Part shown: positions 32,985 through 41,243 of the stretch, one piece after another
How positions within the stretch are numbered: position 1 is the first letter of the stretch
How the letters are laid out: every line of letters starts with the position of its first letter
NCBI RefSeq assembly: GCF_025137375.1
Contig: NZ_CP073720.1
Coordinates: 6,038,501-6,102,500, forward strand
DNA from: Dactylosporangium fulvum
GTDB taxonomy: Bacteria > Actinomycetota > Actinomycetes > Mycobacteriales > Micromonosporaceae
DNA: 64,000 bases
Reading direction: 5' to 3'
Translations under genes and position numbers: made by a program
The notes under the pieces: generated by a model
Told to the model about the DNA's origin: nothing
Databases searched by the model: none
The model's input: only the letters and a program-made list of their open reading frames with translations

Positions 32985-33578
32985 ATGAGCGTGAAGTTCG
33001 CCCTGCTGGCGCTGTTCGCCGACGGGCCCAGGTACGGCTACCAGCTGCGCACCGAGTTCGAGGAGCGCACCGGCGGCACCTGGCCGATCAACGTCGGCCA
33101 GGTTTACACGACCCTGGAACGGCTGGAGCGTGACGGGCTGGTCGCCGCCGAGGGGACCAACGCCGAGGGGCGGGCCGTCTACGCCATCACCGAGGCGGGC
33201 CGGACGGCGCTGGACGGCTGGTTCAGCGCGCCGGTGACGGACACCGACCGGCCTCGCAGCGAGCTGGCCATCAAGCTGCTGATGGCAGCCACCACGCCGG
33301 GGATCGACGTCGCCGCGGTGGTGCAGCGGCAGCGCACGGAGTCGTTGCGGATGATGCGCGACTACACCACGCTGCGCCGTGACGCCGACGCCGCCGACGA
33401 CGTGGCCGGCGTGCTGCTGCTCGACAGCGTGGTCTTCGCGCTGGAGGGCGAGGTGCGCTGGCTGGACCACGTCGAGGCGACGGTCCTGCGCCGCGGCGGA
33501 CGTCTCGCCCCGCCGGCCCGGAGGCGCAAGGCGGCCAAGCCGGCGCCGCGGCGCGCGGCCGAGCGGAGCGGGCGATGA
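32985..33578 (+). CDS. PadR family transcriptional regulator (AphA-like C-terminus)
   Basis: A 197-residue PadR protein with a full second domain. The winged helix has FALLALFADGPRYGYQLRTEFEERTGG and INVGQVYTTLERLERDGLVAAEG. Residues ~80-165 form the helical Vir_act_alpha_C-like dimerisation domain (LAIKLLMAATTPGIDVAAVVQRQRTESLRMM). A basic tail (RRRKAAKPAPRRAAERSGR) closes it. AAGG eight bases upstream supports ATG 32985. It overlaps the ABC ATPase start by four bases (ATGA), so regulator and transporter form one operon under the direct-repeat operator. Confidence 0.93.
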   Translation: MSVKFALLALFADGPRYGYQLRTEFEERTGGTWPINVGQVYTTLERLERDGLVAAEGTNAEGRAVYAITEAGRTALDGWFSAPVTDTDRPRSELAIKLLMAATTPGIDVAAVVQRQRTESLRMMRDYTTLRRDADAADDVAGVLLLDSVVFALEGEVRWLDHVEATVLRRGGRLAPPARRRKAAKPAPRRAAERSGR

Positions 33579-34294
33579 CCGGGGCACCGGTGCTGAGCTT
33601 CGCCGGCGTAGGCCGCACCTACCGGTCCGGCGAACTGACCGTACAGGCGCTGGAGGAGCTGACCCTCGAGGTGGCCGCGGGCGAACTGGTCGCCGTGATG
33701 GGGCCGTCCGGCTCGGGCAAGTCCACCCTGCTCGCGATCGCCGGTGGCCTCGACTCCCCCACCACCGGCGAGGTCCGGGTCGAGGGCACCGCGCTGCGGG
33801 CGCTGTCGCCGGCGGCGCTGGCCCGGCTGCGGCGCGACCGGATCGGCTACGTCTTCCAGGACTTCAACCTGGTCTCCGGGCTGACCGCCGCCGAGAACGT
33901 GGCCCTGCCCCGGGAGCTGGCCGGCCGCCCGGCCCGGGCGGCGCGGGCCGAGGCGCTGGAAGCGCTGGCCGAGGTCGGGCTCGCCGCCGAGGCGGACCGG
34001 TTCCCGGACCAGCTCTCCGGCGGCCAGCAGCAACGGGTGGCGGTCGCCCGGGCGCTGATCGGGCAGCGCCGGCTGCTGCTCGCCGACGAGCCGACGGGGG
34101 CGCTCGACTCGGCGACCGGGCAGGCGGTCCTCGACCTGATCCGCGCACGGGTGGACCGGGGCGCGGCCGGGGTGCTCGTCACCCACGAGGCCCGGTTCGC
34201 CGGCTGGGCCGACCGAATCGTGTTCCTGCGTGACGGACGGCTGGTCGACTCGACCGGCGGGCGGGACCGGGCCGAGGAGCTGTTGGGCTCGTGA
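33575..34294 (+). CDS. ABC transporter ATP-binding protein (MacB/LolD type)
   Basis: A 239-residue ATPase. Walker A GPSGSGKST lies near residues 45-53, the Q-loop is FQDFNLVSGLTA, the signature LSGGQQQR, Walker B LLLADEPTGALD and the switch histidine is in VLVTHEARFAGWADR. It overlaps both neighbours by four bases (ATGA upstream, GTGA downstream). With the permease that follows it makes an FtsX-type exporter whose expression is set by the PadR protein encoded just before. The substrate is unknown; PadR-linked exporters often handle antimicrobial compounds. Confidence 0.94.
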   Translation: MTGAPVLSFAGVGRTYRSGELTVQALEELTLEVAAGELVAVMGPSGSGKSTLLAIAGGLDSPTTGEVRVEGTALRALSPAALARLRRDRIGYVFQDFNLVSGLTAAENVALPRELAGRPARAARAEALEALAEVGLAAEADRFPDQLSGGQQQRVAVARALIGQRRLLLADEPTGALDSATGQAVLDLIRARVDRGAAGVLVTHEARFAGWADRIVFLRDGRLVDSTGGRDRAEELLGS

Positions 34295-36780
34295 GCATCC
34301 GGGAATACGCGGGCTCGTGGCGGGTCGCGGTGCGCATGGCCCGGCGGGCGGCGCGGCGCGGCAAGGCGCGAACCGCGCTCATCGTGCTGATGCTGGCCCT
34401 GCCGGTGTACGCCGGGACGGTGCTCGCGCTGTCCTACGCCGGCACGTACACGTCGGCCGACGCCGAGGCGACCTGGCGGCTGGGCCAGGCCGACTACGAG
34501 ATCACGGGCACAAAACCGGACGCCGCCCTCGCGACCCTGCCCGCCGGCAGCCGAACGGTACCGGTTACCTACGGCCGGACGGTGGTACGTGCGGGCGGCA
34601 CGTACAGCCTGCGGGCCTACACGGCGGCCGACGTGGACGACGACCTGACACGGGGCATGTTCGCCGTCCGCGCCGGCCGGGCGCCACGCGGCCCGGGAGA
34701 GGTGGCCGTCTCGGGCAGGCTCGCCGCGGCACACGGGATCCGGCTCGGCGACCGGCTCGCCGTCGGCGTGCCGCTCACCGAGCGCACCGTGGTCGGCATC
34801 GTCGACGCCGCCCGCGAGCTGAGCATCCCGCTTGTGCTCACCCCGGCCGACCAGCCGCTCAGCGGGGACGCTCCGCACATCCTGGCGAAGCTGCCGCCGG
34901 GTGCGGGCTGGACGCCACCGGACCCGTCCGAGCACATGGTCTGTCAGCCCGCCGGAGACAACGGCGAAACGTGCGTCTCGGCGTTCAGCACGGCGTTCCG
35001 CGGGGACCTCCGCCCGGGCGCGGCGGAGCTCGCGACCCGCACGGCGGCCTTCGTGCTCGTCGTCGGGTTCGCCGGCACGCAGGTGGCCCTGCTCGCCGGC
35101 GCGGCGTTCGCGATCGGCGCCCGCCGCCGGCGCCGCGAACTGGCGATGGTGGCCGCGGCCGGCGCCGGCCGGACGCAGGTGGCCCGGATGGTGCTCGCCG
35201 ACGGGTTGCTCCTCGGCGCGTTCGCCGGGGTCTGCGGCGTGGGGCTCGGCGCGCTGACGTACCTGGCCGGCCGCGACACGGTCGAACGGGTCGCCGACCA
35301 TCCGTTGTCCGACGGAGCCGTACCGGTGGCCGCGCTGGCCGGGATCGCGCTGTTCGCGGTCGCCGTCGGGCTGCTCGCCGCGCTCGGCCCGGCGCGCGCC
35401 GCGGCCCGGCTCACCCCGCGGGCGGCGCTCGCCGGGCGGGAGACCGCGTCGCGGGCGAGCAACCTGCGCTGGCTGGTGGGCGGAATGCTGGCGGCGGCGG
35501 GTGGCGCGGCCGCCGCCGTGGTGGCCGCCGGGCCGACCGGCAGCATCGTCACGGTGGCGGCGGGCACGGTCACGATCCTGCTGGGCGTCACGGCGTTCGC
35601 ACCGGTGCTGGTCACCGCCGCCGGCCGGCTCGCACGGCGGCTCCCCCTCGCCGTCCGGCTGGCGGCGCGGCACGCCGCCCGGCACCGGCTCCGCACCGCC
35701 GCCTCGGCCGCGGCCGTCTGCACGGCGGTGGCCGGCAGCATGGCCCTGATGCTCTACACCGCCGCGGACAGCACCGGCAGCATGATGCTGCAGCCCAACG
35801 CCCGCGACGGGCAGGTCCTGCTGCCCGCACAGGTCGCCGCGCGGCTGACCCCCGAGCGGCTGCACGAGATCGAGCGGGCGCTGCCCACCCGGGCCGCCGT
35901 GCCGCTCACGGTGGTCGCCGATCCCGCACGACAGGCGGACCAGCCGGAGCCGGACTACGGCAGGACCGGCGTGCCGGCGATCCCGTCCCAGGTCGTGGCG
36001 GTCGGCGGCGACGCGGTGATCCAAGCGGTCACCGGGGCGGAGGCACCGCCGGCGGCCCTGGCGGCGCTGCGCGACGGCGGCGCGGTCGTGTTCTACCCGT
36101 CGCTGATCACCGACGGAATGCTCACGATCGGCGAGGGCGTGCGGCTGCCGGCCACTCTGGTGCCGGCACCGGACTACTACACCGACCTGCCGGGTGTGGT
36201 GGTGTCCGGGGAGACCGCGGCCCGGCACGGCCTGGCGACCGGTCCCGGTGGCGTCGTCGTCGACGTCACGCGTGCGCCGACGGCGGCCGAGATCGCCGCC
36301 GTCAACTCCCTGGTGCTGGCCGCACAGGTGGAGACGGACCCGCCCGTCGCCGCACCGGCACCGGTCGTGATCGGCGCGAAGCCGGTCGTCGGCGGCCGCG
36401 ACTACGGCGCCATGTACCTCGTCCTGGCCGCGATCAGCGCCGTCGTCACGCTCGCCGCGACCGCGGTCGCCGTCGGGCTGGCCACCTCGGAGATGCGCGA
36501 CGACCTGGCGACCCTGGCCGCGGTGGGCGCCGAGCCGCGGCTGCGGCGGCGGATCGCGGCGGCCCAGGCCGGCCTGATCGTCAGCATCGGGGCGCTGCTC
36601 GGGGTGGCCGGCGGCATCGCACCCGCCGCGGGCATGGTGGCGTTCCGCAGGGATCTGGAGTGGCAGGTACCGTGGCTGCCGCTGGTCCTCACCATGCTCG
36701 TCACGCCGATGCTCGCGGTGGCTGCGACCGCGCTGCTGACCCGCCCGCGACTGGTCCTGGCCCGCCGGATGACAGCATGA
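34291..36780 (+). CDS. FtsX-like ABC transporter permease
   Basis: An 829-residue permease with an N-terminal helix (ALIVLMLALPVYAGTVLALSYAG), a large outside domain, a three-helix FtsX block near residues 245-370 (FVLVVGFAGTQVALLAGAAFAIGARRRRREL), a fourth helix group and a closing FtsX block (YLVLAAISAVVTLAATAVAVGLATSE to VLTMLVTPMLAVAATALL). The first FtsX block has the RRRELAMVAAAGAGR coupling sequence that contacts the ATPase. The GTG start overlaps the ATPase stop. Length and duplicated layout match other actinobacterial exporters of this type. Confidence 0.93.
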   Translation: MSIREYAGSWRVAVRMARRAARRGKARTALIVLMLALPVYAGTVLALSYAGTYTSADAEATWRLGQADYEITGTKPDAALATLPAGSRTVPVTYGRTVVRAGGTYSLRAYTAADVDDDLTRGMFAVRAGRAPRGPGEVAVSGRLAAAHGIRLGDRLAVGVPLTERTVVGIVDAARELSIPLVLTPADQPLSGDAPHILAKLPPGAGWTPPDPSEHMVCQPAGDNGETCVSAFSTAFRGDLRPGAAELATRTAAFVLVVGFAGTQVALLAGAAFAIGARRRRRELAMVAAAGAGRTQVARMVLADGLLLGAFAGVCGVGLGALTYLAGRDTVERVADHPLSDGAVPVAALAGIALFAVAVGLLAALGPARAAARLTPRAALAGRETASRASNLRWLVGGMLAAAGGAAAAVVAAGPTGSIVTVAAGTVTILLGVTAFAPVLVTAAGRLARRLPLAVRLAARHAARHRLRTAASAAAVCTAVAGSMALMLYTAADSTGSMMLQPNARDGQVLLPAQVAARLTPERLHEIERALPTRAAVPLTVVADPARQADQPEPDYGRTGVPAIPSQVVAVGGDAVIQAVTGAEAPPAALAALRDGGAVVFYPSLITDGMLTIGEGVRLPATLVPAPDYYTDLPGVVVSGETAARHGLATGPGGVVVDVTRAPTAAEIAAVNSLVLAAQVETDPPVAAPAPVVIGAKPVVGGRDYGAMYLVLAAISAVVTLAATAVAVGLATSEMRDDLATLAAVGAEPRLRRRIAAAQAGLIVSIGALLGVAGGIAPAAGMVAFRRDLEWQVPWLPLVLTMLVTPMLAVAATALLTRPRLVLARRMTA

Positions 36781-36809
36781 GCGGTCCGGAGTGAAGCGGA
36801 GGACTTCGA

Positions 36810-37469
36810 GTGTCAGATCCCGTCGCGACCGTCCTGCTGGTCCCCAGCCGCGGCTCCGAGAACGACGGCAGCGGCTACCGGCTCTCCCCGGAGAGCGCCG
36901 CCCGCGTGGACGCCGCCGTCGGCCATGTCCTGGCCAACCGCGAGGTCTTCGCCGGCGCGGCGGCGAAGGGCCGCCCCGGCCGGATCGTCTTCAGCGGCGG
37001 ATGGGCGGAGGCGGCTGCCGGCCAGGCCGCTCCCCCGCCCGGCAGCCGTGAGGCCGACCTGATGCTCCGGCGGGCGGCCGGCGCGGCCGTCGACGGCACG
37101 CCACTGGGTGACCGCGTCGAGCTGATCGCCGAGTCCGAGTCGCGCAGCACACTCGAAAACCTGCTGCTGACCCGCGGCGAGGGCCTGCTGGACGGCCACG
37201 AGTTCACCCCGGGCACGCCGCTCGGCCTGGTCTGCCACCGCCGCCACCTGCCCCGGGTGAGATTCCTGGCGAAAAAGGTGCTCGGACTGCCGGACCGCTG
37301 CCTGCAGCCGATCCTCGCACCGGGCTCGGACGCCCGCTCCAACCCGACGCCGGAGACGCTGTTGTTCCTGACGGCGCGGCTGTTGTTCCTCGGCACCTCC
37401 GACGAGGCGACCGTGCTGCGCCGCGAGCGCCGGCTGGTCCATCTGCTCGGCCGCGCCCCGAGGTCGTGA
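36810..37469 (+). CDS. DUF218 (YdcF/SanA-like) family protein
   Basis: A 219-residue soluble protein of the DUF218 fold. VLLVPSRGSENDGSGYRLSPESAARVDAAV is the start of the fold, IVFSGGWAE the Gly-rich strand-loop, and AESESRSTLENLLLTR the conserved Glu-S/T-NL motif. CHRRHLPRVRFLAKKVLG follows. YdcF-like proteins bind nucleotides such as SAM and SanA-like ones affect the envelope; the role here is unclear. The start is GTG 36810 with GGAGG upstream. The leader contains GGAGTGAAGCGGAGG, related to the motif duplicated at 22.3-22.46 kb. Confidence 0.85.
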   Translation: MSDPVATVLLVPSRGSENDGSGYRLSPESAARVDAAVGHVLANREVFAGAAAKGRPGRIVFSGGWAEAAAGQAAPPPGSREADLMLRRAAGAAVDGTPLGDRVELIAESESRSTLENLLLTRGEGLLDGHEFTPGTPLGLVCHRRHLPRVRFLAKKVLGLPDRCLQPILAPGSDARSNPTPETLLFLTARLLFLGTSDEATVLRRERRLVHLLGRAPRS

Positions 37470-37498
37470 GAATGCCGCCGGGTGGGTAGGAAGACGGT

Positions 37499-37888
37499 AT
37501 GCCGGTGCAGCTCAATCACACCATCGTCCACGCCAGCGATGGGCCGCGCACCGCCGCGTTCCTGGCCGACCTGCTCGGCCTGCCGCAGCCGGCCCGCTAC
37601 GGCCCGTTCCTGGTCGTCCAGCTGGCCAACGGCGTCTCGCTCGACGTCCTCACCGACCCCGGCCCGATCGCCGGGCAGCACTACGCGTTTCTGGTCACCG
37701 AAGAGGAGTTCGACCAGATCCACGACCGGATCACCGAGCGCGGGCTGGACTACTGGGCGGATCCGTTCCACTCGGAGCCGGGCCGCATCAACCGCAACGA
37801 CGGCGGGCGCGGCCTCTACTGGTCCGACCCCGACGGCCACAACCTCGAGATCATCACCCGCCCCTACGGCTCGGGGCGCGACGGTTAA
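37499..37888 (+). CDS. VOC (glyoxalase/dioxygenase superfamily) protein
   Basis: A 129-residue VOC-fold protein: LNHTIVHASDGPRTAAFLADLLGLPQPARYGPFLVVQLANGVSLDVL, a middle ITERGLDYWADPFH and the end GGRGLYWSDPDGHNLEIITRPYG. Metal-type positions His7 and the Glu of LEIIT are conserved. AGGAAG six bases before ATG 37499 is a good ribosome site. The substrate is unknown. Its stop overlaps the convergent TetR stop by four bases. Confidence 0.9.
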   Translation: MPVQLNHTIVHASDGPRTAAFLADLLGLPQPARYGPFLVVQLANGVSLDVLTDPGPIAGQHYAFLVTEEEFDQIHDRITERGLDYWADPFHSEPGRINRNDGGRGLYWSDPDGHNLEIITRPYGSGRDG

Positions 37889-38463
37889 CCGGCGGGCGGA
37901 AGGATCCGCTCGACCATCTCGGTGACGAGCCGCTCGGGCGGGAACGACGCCAGGACGTCGGGCACCGTGAGGTCGTCGACCAGCAGTCCGGTCATCGCGA
38001 GATACAGCAGCACCACGGCGGTCCGGTCGCCGGGGAGTCCCGCGCCGAGGTGGAAGTCGATGCCCTCCTGGACGTTCGCGCTGAACACGTCGGTCAGCAC
38101 GGCGCGCAGGTCGGGGCGACGGGTCGCCTCCAGGCGCAGCTCGAGCATGGCGAGATAGCCGCTGCGGTCGCGGCGCATGCGCTCGAGCAGCTCGTGCAGC
38201 AGCCGCGTCACGAGGTCGCGGCCGGGCGGCGCCTGCATCGTGACCGCCGTGGCCGCCTCGTCCGGGGTGAGGCGCTCGCGCGTGCGGTGTGCCGCCTGGT
38301 TGATCAGGTCGTCGCGGCTGGTGAAGTAGTTCGACGTGGTGCCGGTGGGCACCGCGGCCTCCGCGTCGACGGCCCGGAACGTCAGTCCGCGCGATCCGTC
38401 GCGGGCGAGGACCTCGATCGCGGCGTCGAGGAGTGCGGTGCGGCGGGCCGGGTTCTGGCGCAT
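37885..38463 (-). CDS. TetR family transcriptional regulator
   Basis: A 192-residue TetR protein. The HTH is at ~10-55 (ALLDAAIEVLARDGSRGLTFRAVDAEAAVPTGTTSNYFTSRDDLI). The ligand/dimer domain follows, with LLHELLERMRRDRSGYLAMLELRLEATRRPDLR. It is divergent from the RibD-domain reductase gene, and the shared ~90-bp gap holds a 19-bp direct repeat and a 14-bp palindrome, so it probably represses both genes. The inducer is unknown. Confidence 0.92.
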   Translation of the reverse strand: MRQNPARRTALLDAAIEVLARDGSRGLTFRAVDAEAAVPTGTTSNYFTSRDDLINQAAHRTRERLTPDEAATAVTMQAPPGRDLVTRLLHELLERMRRDRSGYLAMLELRLEATRRPDLRAVLTDVFSANVQEGIDFHLGAGLPGDRTAVVLLYLAMTGLLVDDLTVPDVLASFPPERLVTEMVERILPPAG

Positions 38464-38490
38464 GGTTCCTCGCAGTCTCTGGGGTTGACA

Positions 38491-38541
38491 CCACTACAGA
38501 CAGAGTACTACGTTCAAACCACTACGGATGAAGTACTTCAT
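38491..38541. promoter_or_regulatory. TetR operator region: 19-bp direct repeats and a 14-bp palindrome
   Basis: 38491-38509 and 38519-38537 both read CCACTAC-n-GA-nnn-AGTACT-like, with 15 of 19 matches and a 28-bp period. The right copy runs into the perfect palindrome ATGAAGTACTTCAT (38528-38541). The site lies between the divergent tetR and reductase genes and ends 11 bp before the latter. Confidence 0.7.
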
Positions 38542-38552
38542 TAGGAGTTGTC

Positions 38553-39122
38553 ATGCGAAAGCTGGTCTACTACGTCGCCGCCACCGTCGACGGTTTCATC
38601 GCCGGCCCCCGCGGGGAGTTCGACTTCTTCCCGATGCACTCCGACCTGCTGGCCGCGATGAACGCCGAACAGCCGGAGACGGTGCCGACGGCGTTCCGCG
38701 CCCAGGCCGGGCTGGCCGACGCGCCGAACCTGCGCTTCGACACCGTCCTCATGGGCCGCGGCACCTACGAGCCGGCGCTCAAGGAGGGCATCACGAGTCC
38801 CTACGCGCATCTGCGGCAGTACGTCTTCTCCCGCACCCTGGCCGCCACCGACCCCGAGGTCGAGATCGTCACGGACGACCCGGTCGGGTTCGTCCAACGC
38901 CTGAAACAGCAGCCGGGCAAGGACATCTGGCTGTGCGGCGGCGGGTCCCTGGCCGGTCAGCTGCTGCCGGAGATCGACGAGCTGATGGTGAAGCGCTACC
39001 CGGTGATGGTGGGCTCGGGCATCCCGATGTTCGACGCGCCGTTCCGCCCGGCTCCGCTCTCGGTTGCCGGCACCCGCACGTTCGGCTCGGGCGCCTCGGT
39101 GGTCACCTACACCTGGGCATGA
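38553..39122 (+). CDS. Dihydrofolate reductase family protein (RibD C-terminal domain)
   Basis: A 189-residue protein of the RibD_C/DHFR fold: MRKLVYYVAATVDGFIAGPRGEFDFF at the N-terminus, TVLMGRGTYEPAL for the NADPH-contact helix and DIWLCGGGSLAGQLLPEIDELMVKRYPVMVGSG for the second nucleotide-binding segment. Such stand-alone proteins use NAD(P)H but rarely reduce dihydrofolate; the substrate is unknown. AGGAG five bases upstream supports ATG 38553. It is the likely target of the divergent TetR regulator. Confidence 0.92.
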   Translation: MRKLVYYVAATVDGFIAGPRGEFDFFPMHSDLLAAMNAEQPETVPTAFRAQAGLADAPNLRFDTVLMGRGTYEPALKEGITSPYAHLRQYVFSRTLAATDPEVEIVTDDPVGFVQRLKQQPGKDIWLCGGGSLAGQLLPEIDELMVKRYPVMVGSGIPMFDAPFRPAPLSVAGTRTFGSGASVVTYTWA

Positions 39123-39129
39123 GCCCGGC

Positions 39130-40089
39130 TCACCGGCTGGGCACGGCACCGGCCGCGCCCAGCTTGGCCGGGTTCATCATCCACAGCACCTGGTCGATGC
39201 CGTCGGCCGAGGCGACGACGGCAACCACGGCGAACACGGCACCGTCGCGGCTGAGCAGTGCGGACGGCTGCCCGTTCACGCTCGACCAGGCCACGTCGAC
39301 GCCGGTCCAGAAGCGGTCCTTGAACGCCCGGACGTAGCGCGCCACGGTCAGGGCACCGTGCACCGGGATGCGGGAGGCCCGCACCACGCCGCCGCCGTCG
39401 GAGTAGCTGGTCACATCCGCCGCGAACAGCTTCTCCAGCTCGGCCAGGTCGCCGGAGCGCGCCGCGGCGACGAACGTCGTGAGCAGCCTGCGCTGCTCGG
39501 CGCCGGACACTGGCGTGCGCCGCCCGGCCACCACGTGCTTGCGCGCCCGGCTCACCAGCTGCCGGACCGCGGGTTCACGCACCTGGAGGATGTCCGCGAT
39601 CTGGCCGTACGGATAGTCGAACGCCTCCCGCAGCACGTAGGCGGCCCGCTCGTTGGGCGTCAGCCGCTCCAGCAGCAGCAGGACCGCGAACTCCAGCGCC
39701 TCGCCGCGCTCCGCGCCGAGATGCGGATCCGCGCTCGTGTCGACCGGCTCGGGCAACCACGGCCCGACATACGTCTCGCGGCGGGCCCGCGCGGACTGCG
39801 CCGCGTTGATCGCCAGCCGGGTCGTGGTCGTCGCCAGGAACGCGGCCGGGTTGGTCACCGTGTCCCGGTCGTACGCCTGCCAGCGCAGCCAGACGTCCTG
39901 CACCAGGTCCTCGGCGTCGGTGGCGCTGCCGAGCATCCGGTAGGCGATGCCGAACAGGCGCGGCCGCACCTCCCCGAAAACCACCGCGGCCTGTTCGAGA
40001 TCGTCTTCGCCCGCCAACGCCCGCCCCTGGTCCGTGGTCCTCGACCGACCCAGCCAACCTACCCGCTGGGCAAGGTGCGACAGGACCAT
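39130..40089 (-). CDS. sigJ: ECF41-family sigma factor with C-terminal SnoaL-like domain
   Basis: A 319-residue extracytoplasmic-function sigma factor. Region 2 is FGEVRPRLFGIAYRMLGSATDAEDLVQDVWLRW; region 4 is LTPNERAAYVLREAFDYPYGQIADILQVREPAVRQLVSRARKHV. The ~110-residue C-terminal SnoaL-like domain acts as a built-in anti-sigma/co-regulator in ECF41 proteins. The three hallmark motifs are present: WLPEP at 111-115, DGGG at 231-234 and NPAKL (usually NPDKL) at 306-310. It is last in an operon behind an NAD(P)-binding protein and a 67-residue protein. It probably recognises the two TGTCACA promoters at 41.1-41.2 kb, closing an autoregulatory loop. Confidence 0.93.
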   Translation of the reverse strand: MVLSHLAQRVGWLGRSRTTDQGRALAGEDDLEQAAVVFGEVRPRLFGIAYRMLGSATDAEDLVQDVWLRWQAYDRDTVTNPAAFLATTTTRLAINAAQSARARRETYVGPWLPEPVDTSADPHLGAERGEALEFAVLLLLERLTPNERAAYVLREAFDYPYGQIADILQVREPAVRQLVSRARKHVVAGRRTPVSGAEQRRLLTTFVAAARSGDLAELEKLFAADVTSYSDGGGVVRASRIPVHGALTVARYVRAFKDRFWTGVDVAWSSVNGQPSALLSRDGAVFAVVAVVASADGIDQVLWMMNPAKLGAAGAVPSR

Positions 40090-40116
40090 CCGGCGGGCCG
40101 CCAGGGGTGACGCGGG

Positions 40117-40320
40117 TTACGCCGGGCGACCGTCCGGCTGGGCGTCGCCCTCCAGCGCCACCACCGCGTCGAGCAGGCTGTGCAGGCGCAGTTCGTACTG
40201 CTCGTCGGCCGGTGCGGGGACCGACTCCCCGGGGTTGCGCGACTCGGCCAGGTACAGCTCGGCCCGCACGTCCGCCTCGAGCCTGCGCAGGTCGTCCGGC
40301 TCGCCGGCCGGGACGCTCAC
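40117..40320 (-). CDS. Small protein in the ECF41 operon, 67 aa
   Basis: The GTG start overlaps the stop of the upstream NAD(P)-binding gene by four bases (GTGA), and the stop lies 27 bp before the sigma start. The protein is acidic and helical (DLRRLEADVRAELYLAESRNPGE; YELRLHSLLDAVVALEGDAQP). No membrane segment or Cys is seen and I do not recognise it. Translational coupling within the sigma operon is the main evidence that it is real; a role in tuning the sigma factor is speculation. Confidence 0.65.
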   Translation of the reverse strand: MSVPAGEPDDLRRLEADVRAELYLAESRNPGESVPAPADEQYELRLHSLLDAVVALEGDAQPDGRPA

Positions 40321-41078
40321 CGTGACTCCCCCGCCGCGGTCCGGTCGAGCCAGTCGCGGAAGCTGATCCGGCCGATGGTCGCGCCGGCACCCGGCAGCAG
40401 GGCCCGCTCCCCCACCTCGGAGCCGAAGTACGTGCCGTGCGGGTCCCCGACGACCTGCCGCGGGTCGTTCCAGCCGGCCAGCGCGTCCCGGACGAACTCG
40501 TCCATCCGGACCGCCTCCGGCCCGGCCACCTCGACCCTGCCGTTCGCCGGCGCGGCCACCGCGGCCCTGGTGACGGCCGCGGCGACCTCTTCCGCCGCGA
40601 TGGGCTGGTAGAACGCGTGCGGCAGGCGGACGGTGTCGCCCTCGGCGGACGCGTCGGCGATGCCGCGGGTGAACTCGAAGAACTGGGTGGCCCGCACGAT
40701 GGTGAACGGGATCGACGACTTCTCGATGAGGGCCTCCTGGGCGATCTTCGCCCGGAAGTAGCCGTTGTCCGGCGTCCGGTCGATGCCCACGATCGACAGC
40801 GCGACGTGGTGGCCGACCCCGGCGGCCTCCTCCGCGGCGAGCAGGTTGTGGGTGGAGGTCTCGAAGAACTCCAGGACCGCGGCGGGCTCGAAGGACGGCG
40901 AGTTGGCCACGTCGACGACCACCGAGGCCCCGGCCAGGGCCTCGGCCAGGCCCTCACCCGTGAGGGTGTTGACGCCGCGGCTCGGCGCCGCCACCACCGC
41001 CTCGTGACCCTGTTCACCGAGCCACGTCACAACCCTCGACCCGATCAGACCGGTACCACCGACTACCACGATCTTCAT
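40317..41078 (-). CDS. NAD(P)-binding (NmrA/SDR-like) oxidoreductase of the ECF41 operon
   Basis: A 253-residue atypical short-chain reductase. The dinucleotide motif is GGTGLIGSRV (GxxGxxG) right at the N-terminus, the adenine-contact region is VVVDVANSPSF and substrate-side motifs include VALSIVGIDRTPDNGYFRAK and TIVRATQFFEF. This is the usual partner class of ECF41 sigma factors (carboxymuconolactone decarboxylase, oxidoreductase or epimerase). It is first in the operon behind a TGTCACA promoter and is probably the main sigma target. The substrate is unknown. Confidence 0.92.
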   Translation of the reverse strand: MKIVVVGGTGLIGSRVVTWLGEQGHEAVVAAPSRGVNTLTGEGLAEALAGASVVVDVANSPSFEPAAVLEFFETSTHNLLAAEEAAGVGHHVALSIVGIDRTPDNGYFRAKIAQEALIEKSSIPFTIVRATQFFEFTRGIADASAEGDTVRLPHAFYQPIAAEEVAAAVTRAAVAAPANGRVEVAGPEAVRMDEFVRDALAGWNDPRQVVGDPHGTYFGSEVGERALLPGAGATIGRISFRDWLDRTAAGESR

Positions 41079-41124
41079 GACGACCCTTCCTGTTCCGACC
41101 GGGGCGCTCCTCGCCGTCCGGTCA

Positions 41125-41211
41125 CCAGCTCAGACAGGACAGCCCGCCGAGCTGTGACAGCCCCGCGGGAAATTCCTGTCACACGCCGGGGCGCTGTCCT
41201 GTCTGAGCTGG
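41125..41211. promoter_or_regulatory. Twin divergent ECF41-type promoters forming an inverted repeat
   Basis: The 19-bp arms 41125-41143 and 41193-41211 are perfect reverse complements (left arm CCAGCTCAGACAGGACAGC). Inside them, TGTCACA occurs once on each strand (41177-41183 on plus; complement of 41153-41159 on minus), each followed after 16 bases by TGTC. The published ECF41 promoter has TGTCACA at -35 and CGTC at -10, so both promoters fit with one base changed in the -10. The minus one leads to the oxidoreductase-sigma operon, the plus one to ltrA. Confidence 0.82.
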
Positions 41212-41243
41212 CGACCTACCCACAAAGCGACGGGAGCCAGCGC

